Assembly (NCBI GenBank): GCA_023261135.1
Contig: JALRJP010000001.1
Span: 9,603 to 56,444 of the forward strand
Length of the DNA stretch: 46,842 nt
DNA from: Burkholderiaceae bacterium
Lineage (GTDB): Bacteria > Pseudomonadota > Gammaproteobacteria > Burkholderiales > Burkholderiaceae_A
Reading direction: 5' to 3'
The notes under the pieces: model-generated
What the model saw: the letters and a program-made list of their open reading frames with translations, nothing else
What the model was told of the DNA's origin: nothing
Databases searched by the model: none
Made by a program: the position numbers and the translations under genes
Shown here: in pieces, positions 33,531-42,804 of the stretch
Position numbering within the stretch: the stretch's first letter is position 1
Layout of the letters: the number at the start of each line of letters is the position of its first letter

Positions 33531-34559
33531 ATGGTGTTCTCGCGTTTATTTCGTAACCATAACAGCCAAGACCCTAACCCACCGGCAAAACGTCTCCGAG
33601 CTGACAGTTTCGCAGACGCCCTTGGGCTAGAACTTAAGGGCGTGGTATCACAGGCTGTTCTAAAAGAACTTGAGAGCCGAGAGCAAAACTATCTCAGCAG
33701 CATTCTCGATAAAAGTCATTTTCTTATAGACGCTATTGTTATTACGCCTTTAGACAAACAGGCCTCGGAGTCTCTTGAAAACTTCTTAAGGGTTCATAGC
33801 GACATTGACCCAGAGTTTCGAAACCATTTTTTCCGCTCGATTCTTGAGTCTGAATACCGTTCAGCACGAGGGTCCACGGTTATTGTTGCTGATGACTTTC
33901 TACCCAGCATCCAGCTTACCGACCAGAGCTTTGAGCAACCAACACAAGACGAGACGTTTCAAATCTCTCTGCGTGGACGTCGACTGCAATTTCAGGCGCA
34001 AGTTGCCCTAAAGGGTCCCGTTGCCAAAGAACATTCGCGCCTGTCGGCCGAGGCTCAATCGGGCGACTCTGTCAGTGGACTTCCCGGCCTCGCAATAAGT
34101 CGCCGAGCATCACTATCAGAGGCTCGAGCCAGTGGGCTTATTCTTAGTATTCACGATGCACAGGGACAACGCACCCTAGAATTACGCAGTCCCATTTTAA
34201 TCGGACGTGAACCACCTGGTGAGGTGGAGCTGGAAGGTCTCCAGTTTGTGAGCTTGCATGGTCGCTACGTCTCCCGTCGGCACCTTGTTGTTATGAATAT
34301 TCTTGAAGACACCTACTTTTTTCTGCACGATGCGGCCACCCTCTCCTGCCTCTCATCGGGCAGCCAACTGCTCAGGCCCTCTACGCTTTACTCAATGCCA
34401 AGGAACTCCGAGGCAGAGCTCATTTTTGGTATGACCGCAGAGACACGTAATCAGGCTGCAAGCGCCGACCCCGCCGACTTTCCCCGGGTCACCCTTGGTA
34501 AGGCGATGGGTCGAAGGTCCGCGCCGTCGAGTGCGACCCCCCGGCCCGGCGCGCTCTAA
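33531..34559 (+). CDS. FHA-domain protein (alternative start 33507)
   Basis: C-terminal FHA-like SPILIGRE...FVSLHGRYVSRRHLVVMNILEDTYFFLHDAA. Confidence 0.78.
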   Translation: MVFSRLFRNHNSQDPNPPAKRLRADSFADALGLELKGVVSQAVLKELESREQNYLSSILDKSHFLIDAIVITPLDKQASESLENFLRVHSDIDPEFRNHFFRSILESEYRSARGSTVIVADDFLPSIQLTDQSFEQPTQDETFQISLRGRRLQFQAQVALKGPVAKEHSRLSAEAQSGDSVSGLPGLAISRRASLSEARASGLILSIHDAQGQRTLELRSPILIGREPPGEVELEGLQFVSLHGRYVSRRHLVVMNILEDTYFFLHDAATLSCLSSGSQLLRPSTLYSMPRNSEAELIFGMTAETRNQAASADPADFPRVTLGKAMGRRSAPSSATPRPGAL

Positions 34560-34580
34560 CCATAACTCTGGTTCACTGGT

Positions 34581-35312
34581 ATGCAACTTCGATTCGCAAC
34601 CGCTTTGAATCAGGGCGCAGACGGCCACTTAGGCTTTGACGCCTTTTATGCGGCCCCAGAGGAAAAGCTTTTTGTACTTAGCGATGGGGCAAACGGCACA
34701 CCTCAGGGAGGGGCGTTTGCTCAAGCACTGGTCAGAGCACTTACCCTGGAGAAGCAGGATCCCTGGCCCGTGCTTTTTAGGCAATCCAATCCCGTTGTCC
34801 AGCACACTGATGCTCAGAAGAGCACAACCACCAAAAGACTTGGCGCCTACCTCTATCACCTTGGATTGAAGCTCGAATCCGAACTCAAAGAGTCCGCCGC
34901 CACGGTTAGCCTTGCCATGGTCGAAGACCAGAGCATTAAGCTTTTAGGTGTGGGAGATAGCTATGCGGGTGTTTTTTGTCGTGAACCCAAAACCGGCTGG
35001 CGCCCCATTCACTGGCTCGCTCGACATAAAGACAATAATGGACATCCGACCCAGCTTATCGGAGCGGCCGTACCTATTGAGCCGAACTGCTTTCAAACCA
35101 ACCTGACTGGCGATATTTGTGTGGTACTTGCCACCGATGGCGCAGGTGATTTTTTGTCCGAGTCGGACTTCACTCAGACCCTGGGGCTGCTTGGAGAAGA
35201 AGCACCGAGCCCGGAAGACCTTAACTTCCTAACTCATAGTCTTTGTGAGAGGGCCCTTCGCAATGGAAGCGATGACGATATTTCTCTATGTCTAATATGG
35301 CGCCGCATTTAA
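34581..35312 (+). CDS. PP2C-family protein phosphatase
   Basis: LFVLSDGANGT; LLGVGDSYAGVF; VVLATDGAGDFLSESD; GSDDDISLCLIW. Confidence 0.82.
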   Translation: MQLRFATALNQGADGHLGFDAFYAAPEEKLFVLSDGANGTPQGGAFAQALVRALTLEKQDPWPVLFRQSNPVVQHTDAQKSTTTKRLGAYLYHLGLKLESELKESAATVSLAMVEDQSIKLLGVGDSYAGVFCREPKTGWRPIHWLARHKDNNGHPTQLIGAAVPIEPNCFQTNLTGDICVVLATDGAGDFLSESDFTQTLGLLGEEAPSPEDLNFLTHSLCERALRNGSDDDISLCLIWRRI

Positions 35313-36562
35313 GCCATACCAAGGTTTTTGAGGAGCCCTATTTATTTAACCGCGAGGCTCAGATTCTTGCTGATCTTCACCAACGTGGTGCTCCTGTTCC
35401 TCGAATACTGGCAATGGATCATGTTGCGAAAAGCATCACTATGGACCATGACGGAACAAGCTTAGAAAATGTCATTGAAAGCCTCTCGCAGTCACCGGCT
35501 GCGCGCAAGGCATGGACACACAGGAATCTTGGTGCCCTAGTTAAAACAGTCGCTACAGTCGCTGACCATGGTGTCTTTCACCTCGATCTAGCCAGCCGTA
35601 ACTTTCTAGTCAGTCAGTCTGACAACGGTGACCCGCAGATTAAACTCATTGACTTTGGGCTAGCCCTAAGCATTCGGCTTCCGCTACAAAAACCGCTCTG
35701 GGTCATTCCCGACCCAAAGCTACACCACCCATTGCTGCTTCATGCCATGGCAGACGATTGGCAACAGTTTTTTAGAGATTCCGCACGGGCAGCGGCAATT
35801 TATCGAGAAAGGGGTCTACCGATTCCCTCTTATTTTGTTGGCACTGCCTTTGACATACCGCTTGAGGCGTATCAGTCGTATTGGCCGCAGACCGTGAATG
35901 CCGACGCCCTGAAGGACCGTTGGTGCCTGGTCTGTCATAGCTTTTCAGACTTTCTTGGTGAGCTTGTCGGACGACTCATGCTGCCCGAGATCGAGCAAAA
36001 GTTTCTTTTGAGCTACGCCCAGACACTTCGGAACTTAGAACACGATAGCCTGGCAAAGGAAAGACTCTTGAAGCTGCCCATCGCACTCGCACAAACAGGA
36101 GGCACACCAAGGCCAGGGATGTTTACAAAGCCGGAGGCAACGAGCCAAGGCAATAATAGCCACGCGACCCAGGATGCACTAGGGCCGTGGGCCTGGCTAC
36201 TACGGCCTACAGCTCTCTTGGTGCTACTGGCGAACTACGCCTACATCGACGACCAATACAAAACGCATCAAATCGTCTTAAGTGATCTCGGCTTTTATGC
36301 GTCCCTTCTTGCTCTAGTCGCGGGCGGCCTTGGAGGCCTTAGCGTTTTAAGTGCCCGGCTTTGGCCTCTTTTTGTATTTTCTCTACTGGCCATAGGCACC
36401 ACACAGGTCTGGTTCGGTTTTGAGATGGCATCACAAGGCCTCGGCCTTGGAACAAGCTTTGCCGTTGGGCTCGGGGTCTTCCTTGGACTGGGGCTTGCCA
36501 AAATGGCCACGCCCAAGCCCCAAACAAGCGCACAGGCAATACCCGCCTGGCCAAAACGTTAA
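35288..36562 (+). CDS. Protein-kinase-like protein with C-terminal transmembrane helices
   Basis: FHLDLASRNFLV catalytic loop, IKLIDFGLAL DFG motif, FNREAQIL alphaC Glu; about 4 hydrophobic segments at C-terminus. Confidence 0.8.
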   Translation: MSNMAPHLSHTKVFEEPYLFNREAQILADLHQRGAPVPRILAMDHVAKSITMDHDGTSLENVIESLSQSPAARKAWTHRNLGALVKTVATVADHGVFHLDLASRNFLVSQSDNGDPQIKLIDFGLALSIRLPLQKPLWVIPDPKLHHPLLLHAMADDWQQFFRDSARAAAIYRERGLPIPSYFVGTAFDIPLEAYQSYWPQTVNADALKDRWCLVCHSFSDFLGELVGRLMLPEIEQKFLLSYAQTLRNLEHDSLAKERLLKLPIALAQTGGTPRPGMFTKPEATSQGNNSHATQDALGPWAWLLRPTALLVLLANYAYIDDQYKTHQIVLSDLGFYASLLALVAGGLGGLSVLSARLWPLFVFSLLAIGTTQVWFGFEMASQGLGLGTSFAVGLGVFLGLGLAKMATPKPQTSAQAIPAWPKR

Positions 36563-37920
36563 CGCAAGAACTGATCGATACGCTCAATATCTTTGTCGTC
36601 AAGCGCACCCATAGCAGCGGAAAGACGAGTTCGGTAAGTGAGCAGCGAGAGACGGGTCTCAAAGACCTTACGCTGTGCCTCGATCTGGTCCGTTTCCGCA
36701 CCAAGCAATTCAAGAATTGTTCGCGCACCTACACGATAGGCCTTCTGGGTCTGCTGCAGTCGCTCTTGCCCTGCCTCCATAGCCTGCTCAAGCATAGGCA
36801 GACGCTCGGCTGCCGACCAGTAGGCATACCAACTCTCGCGCATCCCCCGCTCAAGGGCAAGAACCAAAGCCTGATGGTTGTCTTGGGCCAGTTCTGCGCG
36901 GGCAAGCCACTCGCGTTCCTGTGCCGTCATTCGCCCACCTGTTGTTAAGGGAATGGAAATCTGCAGACCAACAAACCCAGAACTAGCCTGATAACCAAAA
37001 GGAAGAATATCGCGGGAGGTGACTAAATCTTGCTGCGCCGAGGCAACCGCCTGGACCGTCATAGCCTTCTCGCCGTCAATAAGCTGGGCAGCCTGGGCAA
37101 GGGCAATGTCGCGTTCAAGCGCAAACAATTGAAGCTGAGGATGTAAACGCCTCATGCGCTCCAGGTAGGCTTCCATCGTGTCCATCTGGATCAGCGAAGA
37201 CGAAAGCCTAGGACTAAGGCTACGAGGGCGAGTCTCTCTTCCGGTTAAGTCAGACACCCACTCGGCGTGCACTCGACCTGCCGCCTCAATACCTGAAAGG
37301 CTGGCTCGGGCGGACTGAAGACGTTCGAAAGCTTCCGAACGATCGGTTAAGGTAGCATCACCAAGTCGCTGACGCTTACTGATTTCATCAAACGTCTTTC
37401 GCATGACAGCCACCTGACGCTCAGCAAAACGCCAGCGTTCCGTCACTTGCGTAAAGGCCAGTGTATTTTCAATAAGACCCGCCAGTAACTTCTGGCGGGC
37501 TAGGGCCTCGCTCAAGCGAACCGCGTCGGCAGAAAGCTTTAACTGCTCGGCTCTTTTCTTGAGTTTTGGGTCGTGAAGGGGCTTTGCCCAATGAATATTC
37601 GCCTGACCCATGGCGGCCAATTCATTCCAGGTTTCAAACTTTGCACCAGAGGCTGAGAAACCAGGTGCTGCAAATTTGGCATCTCGAGTAATGGAATAGC
37701 GCGTGGTCGCGCCCACTGTGCCACTAAAAACCAGCGAAGGCATCCAGAGTGCATCGATTTGCATCTGGAGAGCCTGTGCAATAAGGTCCTCCCTCTGAGC
37801 CGCCCGCAGCCCGGGATCGCTCTTCTGGGCCTTCTGCCAATCGTCCGCAAGCGTCTGCGCCTGGACAGAAATACCAACCGAACAAAATAGCAAAAACAAA
37901 AAATGAGGGGCAAGGCGCAT
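36559..37920 (-). CDS. TolC-family outer membrane efflux protein
   Basis: Signal peptide MRLAPHFLFLLFCSVGISVQAQ; ...QLQLFALERDIALAQAAQL...YRVGARTILELLGAETDQIEAQRKVFETR. Confidence 0.85.
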   Translation of the reverse strand: MRLAPHFLFLLFCSVGISVQAQTLADDWQKAQKSDPGLRAAQREDLIAQALQMQIDALWMPSLVFSGTVGATTRYSITRDAKFAAPGFSASGAKFETWNELAAMGQANIHWAKPLHDPKLKKRAEQLKLSADAVRLSEALARQKLLAGLIENTLAFTQVTERWRFAERQVAVMRKTFDEISKRQRLGDATLTDRSEAFERLQSARASLSGIEAAGRVHAEWVSDLTGRETRPRSLSPRLSSSLIQMDTMEAYLERMRRLHPQLQLFALERDIALAQAAQLIDGEKAMTVQAVASAQQDLVTSRDILPFGYQASSGFVGLQISIPLTTGGRMTAQEREWLARAELAQDNHQALVLALERGMRESWYAYWSAAERLPMLEQAMEAGQERLQQTQKAYRVGARTILELLGAETDQIEAQRKVFETRLSLLTYRTRLSAAMGALDDKDIERIDQFLR

Positions 37921-37933
37921 AGCAAGGAATCCT

Positions 37934-40900
37934 CTAGGTAATGCTCGTATCAGGCTCTGCATGGGTGGAATACACCAGAAGCGGAATAACAAGGAGGGTA
38001 AGCACTGTGGAGACCAGAATGCCAAAGATCAGAGAAATAGCAAGACCATTGAAAATGGGGTCATCCAATATGAAAAGCGCTCCTGTCATTGCCGCAAGGG
38101 CCGTAAGAACAATGGGCTGGGCACGGGTTGCGGCGGACGCCTCTACAGCATCCTTAAGGCTTGCCCCTTGCTCAAGCTGAAGATGAATAAAGTCAACGAG
38201 CAATATGGAGTTGCGAACAATAATGCCTGCAAGCGCAATCATGCCAATCATCGAGGTGGCTGTGAACTGCGAACCCAGCATGGCGTGGCCAGGTATCACG
38301 CCAATAATGGTTAAAGGGATAGGAGCCATAATAATGACCGGAATCAGGTACGACCCAAACTGAGCCACCACCAAGAGGTAGATCAACACAAGCCCTACGG
38401 CATAGGCTGCACCCATGTCGCGAAAGGTCTCGTAAGTAATCTGAGACTCGCCGTCCCATTTCAAAGAATAGTTGCGATAGGTATCTTTGGGCTGCGAAAT
38501 AAAATACTCTGCAATAGGCTGCCCGTCAGGGCCTTGGAGTTCCGCGAGCTGAAGTCTTGCCTGCGCAAGTCCATACAGAGGGCTGTCATTTTCTCCCGCC
38601 ACATCGGCCACCACGTAGGTCACAGGAACTAGATCTTTTCGGTAACGTACCTGTTCGCGCTGCGCATCAACCACCGTTACAAATTCAGACAAGGGCCTCG
38701 CCTCCCGCTGAGAGGTTCGTACCGTGAGTGCCAATAAGGCATTCAGGTTGTCTTGGCGAGCCTCGGGCAATCGAAGACTAACGGCGGCTGGATACTTGGT
38801 TGCATCGTGCAAATAAGCCGCTGACTGACCCGATAAGCCCGTACGCAGAACCGAGACAATTTCTTGTTGCGAAACCCCCATAAGGCTTGCCTTACGACGG
38901 TCTATGACAAGAATTTTCTTAGGAGAAGGATCGACGGTGCTGTCATCGACATCAACCATGCCTGGTGTGGCCTCAAGCAATCCACGCACAGCCTGCGCCA
39001 ATTCCCGGCGCCCTTCGTCGCTTGGCCCGTAGATTTCAGCGACCACGGGTGACAGAACCGGAGGACCCGGAGGGACCTCAACCACCTTGACCCGGGCGCC
39101 ATGACGTGCAGCCACAGCCTGAACCAAAGGACGCGCCTGCATAGCAATGGCATGACTCTTCTGCTCACGCATGGATTTATCAACCAAATTGACCTGAAGG
39201 TCGCCAAGATGGGGCGCCTGACGCAAGTTGTACTGCCGAACAAGACCATTGAAATTAATGGGCGCAGATAAGCCTGCATAAACCTGAATGTCTTGAACCT
39301 CGGGTAACTGGGTCAAGGCCAGAGCCATCTCCTTCAGAACAGCATCGGTCTTCTCAAGCCGGGTTCCGTTGGGCATATCAACCACCACTTGAAACTCTGA
39401 CTTGTTGTCAAAAGGAAGCATCTTCAGAACAACGCTACCCCGTATGGGCAACCAGACCGATACGGCAATAAGCGCTAAGACCGCCATCGCCAATAAAACC
39501 CGATAGAAAAGCGACCTTGACGAGCGAGTAAACGGATAAAAAAGAGCCGCAAAGAATCGAGAAATCCAAAGGGGTGGCCCCTGATGCCCATGATGCCCAG
39601 TTGCTGAGGACTCCTTCATCCAGTGCAAGGCCATCCACGGGGTTACTACAAAAGCAACCGCAAGCGAAATAAGCATGCCCATGCTGGCATTGATTGGGAT
39701 GGGACTCATGTAGGGCCCCATGAGTCCCGAGACGAAGGCCATAGGCAGAAGTGCTGCAATGACAGTAAACGTTGCTAGGATCGTAGGCCCGCCCACTTCA
39801 TCAACAGCGCTTGGAATGATTTCACCAAGCGACTTATGGGGGAAAAGTTGTTGATGCCTATGGATATTCTCAACAACAACAATTGCATCATCCACCAGAA
39901 TGCCAATTGAGAAAATGAGAGCAAAAAGTGAGACGCGATTAATGGTGAAGCCCCATGCCCAAGAGGCAAATAAAGTAGCCGCAAGAGTTAAAACCACTGC
40001 CGCACCGACAATCACGGCCTCACGACGACCCAGCGCGATGAGGACTAAAAGCACCACGGAGCCCGTTGCAAATAAGAGCTTCTGAATAAGCTGTAGCGCC
40101 TTCTGACTTGCAGTCTCACCGTAATTACGGGTCACATCAATCCGTACCGAGTCTGGGATAACCGTGCCCTTGAGAGGATCAACTTGAGCAAGAACCTCAT
40201 TGGCAACGTCAATGGCATTCTCCCCGGGCTTCTTCGTAATAGACAAGGTAACCGCTGGCATGAAACTTAGGCGCTCGCCCTCAGCCGTGCGCTTAGCCTG
40301 CCAGACCAGACGCTCGGGCTGCGCCGGGCCGTCGACGACACGTGCCACATCACGCAGAAACACCGGACTACCCTGACGAATACCAAGAACAAGATCGCCC
40401 ACATCAGTGGCATTTCGTAAAAACGGTCCTGTCTCTACCGCCAAAGCTTTATCACCAATAAGAAGGTCGCCAACCGGCGAACCCGCATTCGCCACATTCA
40501 CAATGGCTTGGACCTCGGAGACTGTGACGCCACGTGCACTTAGCCTTACTGGATCAAGCTCAACACGAATCTGACGCCCAGGCCCACCCAAGGTATCCAC
40601 CTCACGCGTACCCGGAATACGCTTAAGCTCAGTCTCAAGAGTGTTTGCAAGCTGCTCGAGTTCGAGCCGATCTGCTTTTTCGCTGCCCTGATGAAGTGTC
40701 AGCGTAAGAATAGGAACGTCATCAATACCCTTTGGTTTAATGACCGGAGGTAGAACGCCAAGGCCACGAGGAAGCCAGTCGGCGTTGGCGGAAATAACGT
40801 CGTAGAGCCTTACGAGGGCCTCAATGCGAGGCACCCCAACCTCAAACTGGATGGTCACCATAGCAACGCCCGTTTGAGATACAGACATGACGTGCTCAAC

Positions 40901-41176
40901 TCCCGTCATCTGGGCCAAAACCTGCTCCGCCGGAACGGCCACCATCTGCTCGACATCACGCGCAGATGCTCCAGGAAAAGGAATGATGACGTTGGCCATA
41001 GTGACGTCGATTTGAGGTTCCTCTTCACGTGGCGTAATGAACACAGCGAAAACGCCAAGCAAGACACAGGTCAAGGCGAGCAGAGGCGTGAGTTGGGCGT
41101 GCTGAAATGCTCGAGCAATGCGTCCTGACAAACCTAAGATCGCAGCATGTTTTGGTGAGGGATTCATGTCGTTCAT
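37934..41176 (-). CDS. RND efflux transporter permease subunit
   Basis: 1080 aa; FPGASARDVEQMVAVPAEQVLAQMTGVEHV; FSIGILVDDAIVVVENIHRH; GIIVRNSILLVDFIHLQLEQG. Confidence 0.93.
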   Translation of the reverse strand: MNDMNPSPKHAAILGLSGRIARAFQHAQLTPLLALTCVLLGVFAVFITPREEEPQIDVTMANVIIPFPGASARDVEQMVAVPAEQVLAQMTGVEHVMSVSQTGVAMVTIQFEVGVPRIEALVRLYDVISANADWLPRGLGVLPPVIKPKGIDDVPILTLTLHQGSEKADRLELEQLANTLETELKRIPGTREVDTLGGPGRQIRVELDPVRLSARGVTVSEVQAIVNVANAGSPVGDLLIGDKALAVETGPFLRNATDVGDLVLGIRQGSPVFLRDVARVVDGPAQPERLVWQAKRTAEGERLSFMPAVTLSITKKPGENAIDVANEVLAQVDPLKGTVIPDSVRIDVTRNYGETASQKALQLIQKLLFATGSVVLLVLIALGRREAVIVGAAVVLTLAATLFASWAWGFTINRVSLFALIFSIGILVDDAIVVVENIHRHQQLFPHKSLGEIIPSAVDEVGGPTILATFTVIAALLPMAFVSGLMGPYMSPIPINASMGMLISLAVAFVVTPWMALHWMKESSATGHHGHQGPPLWISRFFAALFYPFTRSSRSLFYRVLLAMAVLALIAVSVWLPIRGSVVLKMLPFDNKSEFQVVVDMPNGTRLEKTDAVLKEMALALTQLPEVQDIQVYAGLSAPINFNGLVRQYNLRQAPHLGDLQVNLVDKSMREQKSHAIAMQARPLVQAVAARHGARVKVVEVPPGPPVLSPVVAEIYGPSDEGRRELAQAVRGLLEATPGMVDVDDSTVDPSPKKILVIDRRKASLMGVSQQEIVSVLRTGLSGQSAAYLHDATKYPAAVSLRLPEARQDNLNALLALTVRTSQREARPLSEFVTVVDAQREQVRYRKDLVPVTYVVADVAGENDSPLYGLAQARLQLAELQGPDGQPIAEYFISQPKDTYRNYSLKWDGESQITYETFRDMGAAYAVGLVLIYLLVVAQFGSYLIPVIIMAPIPLTIIGVIPGHAMLGSQFTATSMIGMIALAGIIVRNSILLVDFIHLQLEQGASLKDAVEASAATRAQPIVLTALAAMTGALFILDDPIFNGLAISLIFGILVSTVLTLLVIPLLVYSTHAEPDTSIT

Positions 41177-41514
41177 AAAGATCTTGAAGATTGATTAATT
41201 AAGATTAAGAGCGACAGACGATATAAAAACATGATTTTGCTGGTTTTATTTGTCCACCCAAGGTTCACTATATATTTTTATATATTGATTGTCAGCTTCA
41301 CTCAACACCAATAAAACGCAGGGTGTTCTTGCAAAAACCTTCGTGATACAACCGAGACCTTGGTAAAAATCCTAGGGCGCTGGTCTAAAAAAAATAATAT
41401 GTTGTTACCCATAAGGGGATTCGACGCAATAAATTTGTGCCATTACAACTTACAGCACGGTGTTACTGACGGGATGTTGAATCGTGCGGGAAGACTTAAG
41501 GAGGCAAGAATTCA

Positions 41515-41898
41515 ATGTGTGAATACTATGCAGGGGCTGACCCTATACTGTATGAGTCACGAACTCGATCCATACGAATCGACGGCGTACTTACAAGTCT
41601 TAGACTTGAGAATCTGGTCTGGGATACCCTCGCTAAAATGGCAGAAGCCGAGGGTTCATCCACAAACACCCTCATCGCTCAGCTCTACAGAGAAGTTCTT
41701 AGTCGCCGGGGAGAGTGCCCAAACTTTGCATCTTTCCTCCGAGTAACAAGTCTCCGATACCTTAATTTGATGGCTGAACAGGGGACGGCCGCTCGTGACC
41801 CAAAGTCCTATTTATCCGTCGAGACGGCAGGCCATGACGCGACGTCTGACCGCGCTTCGACGGCGTATGGAAATCAAAGGCTAACGTCTGTTCGGTGA
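41515..41898 (+). CDS. Ribbon-helix-helix domain protein (RHH_4-like)
   Basis: RSIRIDGVLTSLRLENLVWDTLAKMAEAEGSSTNTLIAQLYREVLSRRGECPNFASFLRVTSLRYL; AGGAGG SD. Confidence 0.75.
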   Translation: MCEYYAGADPILYESRTRSIRIDGVLTSLRLENLVWDTLAKMAEAEGSSTNTLIAQLYREVLSRRGECPNFASFLRVTSLRYLNLMAEQGTAARDPKSYLSVETAGHDATSDRASTAYGNQRLTSVR

Positions 41899-41901
41899 AC
41901 C

Positions 41902-42291
41902 ATGACAACAATTACTGCACCTTTAGGGACGATCCAACATTTTTTGGCCTCCCTAGTCCTTTGTTTCTTTTCTAGCCTCGCCCAAGCAACGGAGATTGAC
42001 GGAGGAAAGCTATTTAAAAATGCATGTCAGACCTGTCACTCTGCCCAGGCAGGCGAGCCTCATCGACAAGGTCCAAACCTATTTGGAATATTTGAACGCT
42101 TGTCAGGCCAGGCCCCCGGGTTTCAATACTCAGCAGCTCTATCGTCTGCGAACCTCGTCTGGACAGAGGAAAACCTAGAGCGCTGGTTAGCCGACCCCCA
42201 GGAGCTTATTCCTGGGAATGTCATGGCTTATGTTCAGAGGAACCCCGACAGGCGTAAGGCGCTCATTGACCACCTTAAAACTCTCAAATAA
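41902..42291 (+). CDS. Class I cytochrome c
   Basis: Signal peptide; GGKLFKNACQTCHSAQAGEPHRQGPNLFGIF; distal Met candidate IPGNVMAYV. Confidence 0.88.
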   Translation: MTTITAPLGTIQHFLASLVLCFFSSLAQATEIDGGKLFKNACQTCHSAQAGEPHRQGPNLFGIFERLSGQAPGFQYSAALSSANLVWTEENLERWLADPQELIPGNVMAYVQRNPDRRKALIDHLKTLK

Positions 42292-42312
42292 CAGCCAAGG
42301 AGAACGTTGAAC

Positions 42313-42708
42313 ATGGCCAAAGCTATTCACACAATGATTCGGGTGCTGGATACCGACCGATCTGTCTACTTCTACAAGACGGCTTTTAATCTTGAGCCGG
42401 TGCACATTCTGGACTACCCCGATTTCAAGCTCACGTATCTAAGAAACAAAGAAAATGACTTCGAGATCGAACTAACGGAAAACAAAGGGCGAACTGAACC
42501 TTATGACCAAGGCAATGCTTACGGACATCTTGCAGTCTGTGTCGAGGAACTTGAAGCAGAGCACGCTCGCCTTAAGGAAGCAGGCTTGGCAACGGGCGAT
42601 CTGAAAACCATGAAATATAACGACGAAGTCGCTGCACGATTCTTTTTTGTAACTGATCCTGACGGTTACAAAATTGAAGTTCTAGAAAAAAAGGGGCACT
42701 ACGTCTAG
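42313..42708 (+). CDS. Glyoxalase I-like VOC family protein
   Basis: AIHTMIRVLDTDRSVYFYKTAF; FEIELTENKG; YGHLAVCV; DPDGYKIEVLEK; the four glyoxalase I metal-ligand positions appear retained. Confidence 0.85.
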   Translation: MAKAIHTMIRVLDTDRSVYFYKTAFNLEPVHILDYPDFKLTYLRNKENDFEIELTENKGRTEPYDQGNAYGHLAVCVEELEAEHARLKEAGLATGDLKTMKYNDEVAARFFFVTDPDGYKIEVLEKKGHYV

Positions 42709-42804
42709 TAACTATAGCCACCCCACTAAGAACTGATTCAACTTCCTTAACGCAGTCGTCAAAATTAATTTAAGCGCAAACAAGCATAAACAAGGAGACA
42801 GGCA

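Noticed and set aside
33531-36562. FHA/PP2C/kinase trio as type VI secretion regulators (PpkA/PppA/Fha-like)
   Set aside because: No T6SS structural gene in the window; the adjacent SEDS and PBP point to cell-envelope synthesis
41360-41746. 128-aa plus-strand ORF overlapping the RHH gene
   Set aside because: The overlapping frame from 41515 encodes a recognisable RHH protein with a perfect AGGAGG; this frame has no domain
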